Assembly: GCA_028583605.1 (NCBI GenBank)
Contig: CM053329.1
Coordinates: 38,373,161 to 38,437,160, forward strand
Direction: 5' to 3'
Length of the DNA: 64,000 nucleotides
Origin: Dastarcus helophoroides
Taxonomy: Eukaryota; Arthropoda; Insecta; Coleoptera; Bothrideridae
In this document: positions 59,263 to 64,000 of the stretch, in pieces
Numbering within the stretch: position 1 is the first letter of the stretch
Layout: the number at the start of each line of letters is the position of its first letter
The notes under the pieces: model-generated
The model's input: only the letters and a program-made list of their open reading frames with translations
Databases searched by the model: none
Told to the model about the DNA's origin: nothing
Position numbers and translations under genes: made by a program

Positions 59263-59479
59263 GATCAAATTTTTCAGAAACAAATCGCAATATTAGAAAA
59301 AAATGTCCAAATTTTGAGACAATAGGCGCGATAAAAAACCAAGATGTTTATTAATTTTATTTAATATTTTCTGTTGAATAAAATGCATAAACATAATATT
59401 TCGGACCAATAGGAGTCCACCATGGAGAAAATATTAAGAATTATAAAAATGGAATTTCTGAAAAAAGTGAAGAAATCTA

Positions 59480-61440
59480 CGAATGTCAAAATTTGAAAAC
59501 AAATTTAAATTTTGTGCAAAGTGAATATTTTGAAATTTGAAAAAGTCTACGTTTTTAAAAACTCAATATTTTTCAAAAAAGTGCAGATTAACAAAGCGGC
59601 ATTTTTGAAAGGAAAGAAAGAAAAGAAATTTCCAAAAAGTAAAACTTCGAAACAGAGTCGAAAATTTGAAGCCGAATTTTCCAAAAGAATCAAAATGTAG
59701 AAAAAAAAGTTGAAATTCTAAAAAAATCGAATATTTAAAAACCGAAAATGTTGAGAATTCGAAATTTTGAGAATTGGAAATTTTAAAAATTCGAAATTTT
59801 GATAAAAATTGGAATTTGATAAAAAAAACGGAAATATTTAAATTTGGAAATGTTTTAAGAAATTCCAAATTACAAAAATTTGAAAATTTAGGAAGGGTGC
59901 AAATTCTGAGATGTCACAATTTTCGAAACAGTCGCATTTTCAAAAAATGTCAAATCTTCAGACGAAAGTTAAAGATCCTTAAAAAGAAGTCCAAATTTTG
60001 AAATTTACAAGTCGAAATTTGAAAATAAATTTAAATTGTGATCAAAATGAACATTTTGAAATTTGAAAAATGTATAGATTTTTAAAAACTCAGTATTTTT
60101 CAAAAAAGTGCATATTAAAAAAGCGGCATTTTTAAAAGGAAAGAAAGGAGAAAGGAAAGAAATTACCAAAAAGCAACAGAAACAGAGTCTATACCGAACT
60201 TTTCCAAAAAGATCAAAATATAGAAAAAAAAGTTGAAATTCTAAAAAAATCGAATATTTAAAAACCGAAAATGTTGAGAATTCGAAATTTTGAGAATTGG
60301 AAATTTTGAAAATTCGAAATGTTGATAAAAATTGGAATTTAAAAGAAAAAAACGGAAATATTTAAATTTGGAAATGTTTTAGGAAATTCCAAATTACAAA
60401 AAATTGAAAATTTAGGAAGGTGCAAATTTTGAGATGTCACGATTTTCGAAACAGTCGCATTTTCAAAAAATGTCAAATTCTTTAGCCGAAAGTTAAAAAT
60501 CTTTAAAAAGAAGTCCAAATTTTGAAATTTACAAGTCGAAATTTGAAAATAAATTTAAATTTTGAACAAAATGAACATTTTGAAATTTGAAAAAGTCTAG
60601 ATTTTAAAAACTCAGTATTTTGTAAAAAAGTGCAGATTAAAAGAGCGGCATTTTTAAAAGGAAAGAAAGAAGGAGAAAGGAAAGAAATTTACAAAAAGCA
60701 AAACTTGAAAACAGAGTCTATGCCGAATTTTCCAAAAAGATTAAAATATAGAAAAAAAAGTTGAAATCCTTAAAAAGTCGAATATTTAAAAGCCGAAAAT
60801 GTTGAGAATTCCAAATTTTGAGAATTGGAAATTTTGAAAATTCGAAATTTTAAGAACTCGAAATTTTGATAAAAATTGGAATTTGAAAAAAACGGTAATT
60901 TTTAAATCTGGAAATGTTTCAAGAAATTCGAAATTACGAAATTCAGAAAGGGTGACAATTTTGAGAAGTCAAAATTTTCAAAAAAGCCGCATTTTCAAAA
61001 AATGTCAAATTCTTCAGACGAAAGTTAAAAATCTTTAAAAAGAAGACCAAATTTTGAAATTTACAAGTCGAAATTTGAAAATAAATTTAAATTTTGAACA
61101 AAATGAACATTTTGAAATTTGAAAAAGTCTAGATTTTTAAAAACTCAGTTTTTTCAAAAAAGTGCAGATTAAAGAAGCGGCATTTTGAAAAGGAAAGAAA
61201 GAAGAGAAAGGAAAGAAATTTCCCAAAAAGCAAAATTTCGAAACGCAGTCTATGCCGAATTTTCCAAAAAGATCAAATTGTAGAAAAAAAAGTTGAAATT
61301 CTAAAAAAATCGAATATTTAAAAACCAAAAATGTTAAGAATTTTAAATTTTGAGAATTGGAAATTTTGAAAATTCGAAATTTTGAGAACTCGAAATTTTG
61401 ATAAAAATTGGAATTTGAAACACCGAACATTTTCAGCATT
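59480..61440. repeat. Tandem array, unit about 525 bp, about four copies
   Basis: GCGGCATTTT lies near 59597, 60123, 60652 and 61174. Each copy is preceded by AAAAACTCAGTATTTT and followed by AAAGGAAAGAAAG, CCGAATTTTCCAAAAAGAT and GAGAATTGGAAATTTTGAAAATTC. Copies are similar enough to be one recent array. Antisense Phe-rich frames of about 100 codons repeat with it and are not genes. Confidence 0.82.
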
Positions 61441-62030
61441 CTTTTCAAAACAGTTATGTCAAAATTTTGAAGAAATAAAATTTGGAAATTTTTAAGATTG
61501 CGAGGGGAAAATCGAAATTAAAAAAAACAAACATTTTCAAATGAAGTCAACATTTCGAGAAAAAATGAAACATTTTGAAAAAAGTGGAAATTATGAAAAA
61601 ATGAAAATTTGGAAAAAGTCGAAATTTTCGAAAATGAAACTAGAAATTTTCCAGTACTTATTTTAAAATTTTTAAAAATTTCGAAAAAAGTTGTTTAAGA
61701 AAAGACGAAATCTTGAAAAAGTGGAGATTTTCCATTAATGGGAATTAAAAAAAATGTCGAAATTTTGAAGCAAAGTCGAAATATTCAAAAAGGTGAATTT
61801 TTGAGGAAAAAATAAAACGAAATAAAAACGAAATATTCAAAAAGAAAGAACGAAATTCTTTGAAAAATTGCCAACTAAGGGAAAAGTAAAAATTTTAATA
61901 TTTTGAAAGAAGCGCTAAATAAAGAAATCGATTTTTTGAAACAAAATCGACTTAAAAGAGTTGACATTTCCAAAACTGCGTCAGAATATTTAGAGGTAGA
62001 AATGTCCAAAAAAATTATCGAAAAAAACCA
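61441..62030. repeat. Degenerate AAATTTTGAAAAA tract
   Basis: Irregular continuation of the motif family up to the foldback element at 62037. The 119-codon frame at 61903-62262 runs from this tract into that element and has no domain. Confidence 0.6.
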
Positions 62031-62036
62031 TAATTT

Positions 62037-62318
62037 TGGTGGAACGGACTGTTCCTTGGTTGTCTTCAAAAATGGAAGTACAAATCTTGTCCCCTTAAAC
62101 AAAGAAAGATTAAAAAACATAATAAAGGTTGCTTTAACGCGTTTCGATAGCCAAACTATCATTTTTTTTTTGAGTATCTCTCTGAAGATGGTAGTTTGGC
62201 TATCGAAACGAGCTAAAGCAACCTTTGTTGTTCTTTGTTGTGCTTGTTGTTGTGTTTTTTAATCTTTCTTGATTTCAGGGGACAAGATTTATATTTCAAT
62301 TTTTGAAAAAAACCATGC
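62037..62318. mobile_element. Foldback repeat family F, long copy with both ends
   Basis: The left end is GGTGGAACGGACTGTTCCTTGG and the inverted arms run to a T-rich centre near 62160. The left arm has AACGCGTTTCGATAGCC; the right arm has GGCTATCGAAACGAGC. A short expansion of TTGTTGTG occurs in the right arm (62227-62257). The right end is degraded (GGGGACAAGATTTATATTTC, TTTTTGAAAAAAACCA). Confidence 0.78.
62175..62222 (+). ncRNA. Hammerhead-ribozyme-like motif, stem III decayed
   Basis: CTGAAGA at 62182-62188, one extra T, stem II GGTAGT/GCTATC (62190-62195 with 62199-62204, two G-U pairs) and GAAA at 62205-62208. The ACGCGT of the other copies reads ACGAGCT here, so stem III and the cleavage site are probably lost. 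The stem II change is compensatory relative to the copy at 35659. Confidence 0.45.
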
Positions 62319-62558
62319 AGTTTTAAAAAAATTTAGGACACAAGTCGAAATATCAAGAGTATTGTTGAAATTGCAAGATTATTGATAGGGATACACAATG
62401 GGCCCGGAAAGGGTGGCCTAAGTCCTGGCCTAAACTTAAGGCAACTCACAACGAATACAGAATCCAGGGATAAACTTATGGTTTTGCGTCACCATCACGC
62501 TAAATTACGTTACCAACTGTCTTTAATGTTACATGTTACATTAACTTATACTGATAAC

Positions 62559-63199
62559 CAGAGACTAAATAGACTGAACGTTTCAATGTTGTCTCATACG
62601 TACAGTTGAAGCTAAAATCCGGGGAAGTGGGGAGGTGCATTCCACTACTCTTTGATATGGTCGGATTAAGTAAAATTTGTAAATACGAAACTTGCCGCGT
62701 AACGGTTCTAACGATTTAGATGAAACTTTAGAATTAGGGGCTTTTGGACCAATAGGATACTTTTTATAAGTGCTTTTTGGTGAAAGTTCAGGAGAACTAT
62801 TTTCAAAGACATCTTGGTTTAATACTAAAATAATTTTCTTTCAATACGCGACGCCTGTGTACAATATTGTTAAGCCGGTGCTGTAAACACATCATGATTG
62901 CAGTGAAATGGCGACGCGCGCACGCCGATAATTGAATATTTATATATTTTATTTTTACCTCCCCAAAGAATGAAACTCTTGATTTTCCTTCACTAATGTG
63001 TTCACTGAGGTTTCAACAATGATCCACAATACACTTCCCCATGTTTACAGCCCATTTTCTTTAAAAAAAACCGATGTTATCTTCGCAAAGGTCTGTCAAA
63101 TAATAAGAGGGCGTTGCGAGCTAGATGGAGCTAGGCTTTCGCCAGGCTTTCAACTGGCTTCACTGTTTACCGTGTTAAGTTCAGTCTATTTAGTCTCTG
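62559..63199. mobile_element. hAT-type MITE, copy B, 641 bp
   Basis: Ends are CAGAGACTAAATAGACTGAA plus C at the left and its exact reverse complement at the right (21 bp). It is flanked by CTGATAAC (62551-62558 and 63200-63207), which fits the hAT consensus nTnnnnAn. It is the same length as copy A and inverted relative to it. The interior has no transposase frame; the 126-codon frame at 62998 crosses the element's right end and is not a gene. Confidence 0.9.
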
Positions 63200-63208
63200 C
63201 TGATAACA

Positions 63209-63380
63209 ATGAGCAACGTGGTGACGCAAATGAACGTGATGGTGACGCAAATGAACGTTATGGTGACGCAAATGAACGTGATGGTGACGCAAATGAACGT
63301 GATGGTGACGCAAATGAACGTGATGATGACGCAAATGAACGTGATGGTGACGCAAATGAACGTGATAGTGACGCGTGATG
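63209..63380. repeat. 21-bp minisatellite, about seven to eight copies
   Basis: The unit GACGCAAATGAACGTGATGGT is repeated almost perfectly. Because 21 is divisible by three, every frame on both strands is open (DANERDG and others). It begins directly after the MITE's target duplication. Confidence 0.95.
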
Positions 63381-63670
63381 ATGACCAGTGATGGTGACGC
63401 TAATAAGTTAATCCCATATCAAAAGTCATTCAAGCGTCTAAAGAAGTTTTTGTTTCAAAAATGGAGCTTTTGATATTTCAAATTTCGGAAAATAGTCGAT
63501 ATTTCGTTGAAATCACAAAAATTTGTCTTTTTTTTCGAAATTCGCGTTATTTTGTATTTAGTTTCAAAGTTTTGCTTTTAAACTTTGATTTAGTTTAGAT
63601 TTCAATCGCAACATTTCTGGAGAGTAGTGCGTTCAATTGTAGGAAGTGTACGGTACTTGATCAGATACCC
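63381..63670. other. No recognised feature
   Basis: AT-rich sequence with some TTTCGAAATT motifs; nothing else visible. Confidence 0.4.
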
Positions 63671-63673
63671 CAC

Positions 63674-63683
63674 GTCACGTGAC
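63674..63683. promoter_or_regulatory. Palindromic E-box GTCACGTGAC
   Basis: Matches the bHLH-leucine-zipper (USF/MITF/TFEB) class of site exactly. No gene is seen within the remaining 300 bp, so its role is unknown; it could be chance. Confidence 0.25.
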
Positions 63684-63748
63684 TTGAGGTAGTTCATTTA
63701 TGAGAGCGTTTGACAGCGACTTGAGGGTTCTAGGTTCGATCGACAGAA
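63684..63748 (+). ncRNA. tRNA-like fragment (possible tRNA-derived SINE head or tRNA relic)
   Basis: GGTAGTTCATTTATGAGAGC resembles a tRNA D-arm/A-box. It is followed at tRNA-like spacing by AGGGTTCTAGGTTCGATC, which holds a B-box-like GGTTCGATC (63733-63741). The T-stem does not pair well and I could not build an acceptor stem, so this is not a functional tRNA. Confidence 0.35.
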
Positions 63749-64000
63749 GTGATTGAACGTATTGAAGATTCGAGTGTGGTATCAATTTCTAAATGTCGAG
63801 AATTGAAGAATTTTTGAATTCAACTTTTCGAAATTTCGCTTAAAATTCGAAATTTCAAATGGCATCGATAATTCTGGTGAATATTTCAGCTTAATTTACT
63901 GTACGAGTAAACGTATTGCTAGAATTTGCATGTTTTGCGAAGAAATCATTGTTGGACCAAACAAGGGCCAATAAGAAATGATCGTGAAACGAACGAACCG

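Noticed and set aside
62118..62160. Antisense hammerhead in the left arm of the 62037 foldback element
   Set aside because: GATAGTTTGGCTATCGAAACGCG-like sequence is present but the CUGANGA strand is replaced by an A-run.
62998..63378. 126-codon frame ending in a DANERDG repeat
   Set aside because: It joins the inside of the hAT MITE to a 21-bp minisatellite across the target duplication; not a natural gene.

Overview
The window is AT-rich, intron-containing, repeat-laden animal DNA, almost certainly from an insect. The evidence is spliced genes with GT-AG introns, a REPTOR-type bZIP gene, a Penelope-like retroelement fragment, several short transposons with target-site duplications, and tens of kilobases of simple and satellite arrays. 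I cannot name the species; a beetle is possible but unproven.

Three real host genes are visible, all on the + strand. (1) REPTOR (orthologue of vertebrate CREBRF), about 14375-19130, has four exons in this window and an intact 583-codon reading frame. Its second intron and the region after its stop codon are filled with short tandem repeats. (2) DPCD, 32125-32818, has two exons; the second carries two single-base frameshifts at homopolymers, which look like assembly errors or a recent loss of function. (3) The first two exons of a PIR1/DUSP11-type RNA 5'-phosphatase, 33060-33898, follow; I could not find the remaining exons in the next 30 kb.

Layout. 1-1230: satellite of about 415 bp. 3180-4760: degenerate GTCGAAATTTTGAAAA repeats, a motif that recurs in at least ten other tracts. 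4950-7440: tandem repeat of about 300 bp followed by a 1-kb block that is repeated at 11455-12640. That second copy expands into a 190-bp tandem array ending just upstream of REPTOR. 16376-18843: intronic TTGACAGTTGAC array. 19320-19812: 16-bp array after REPTOR. 20170-28640: AT-rich repeats, including an array of about 325 bp. 28930-30545: palindromic GACAAAACC/ACGTTTTGTC array. 31740-33900: DPCD and PIR1. 35560-42700: a transposon graveyard with nested foldback, hAT and Penelope-like elements. 46131-46845: octanucleotide microsatellite. 50040-55160: TAATTA-type satellite. 56087-63380: more arrays, foldback elements and a second hAT MITE. 63684-63748: a tRNA-like fragment.

The most interesting signals are hammerhead-ribozyme-like cores. 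They sit in a family of foldback repeats (35651, 56187, 62182) and next to the Penelope-like GIY-YIG open reading frame (36853-36902, minus strand). Also notable are two 641-bp hAT-type MITEs with perfect 8-bp duplications, and a segmental duplication with local amplification upstream of REPTOR.
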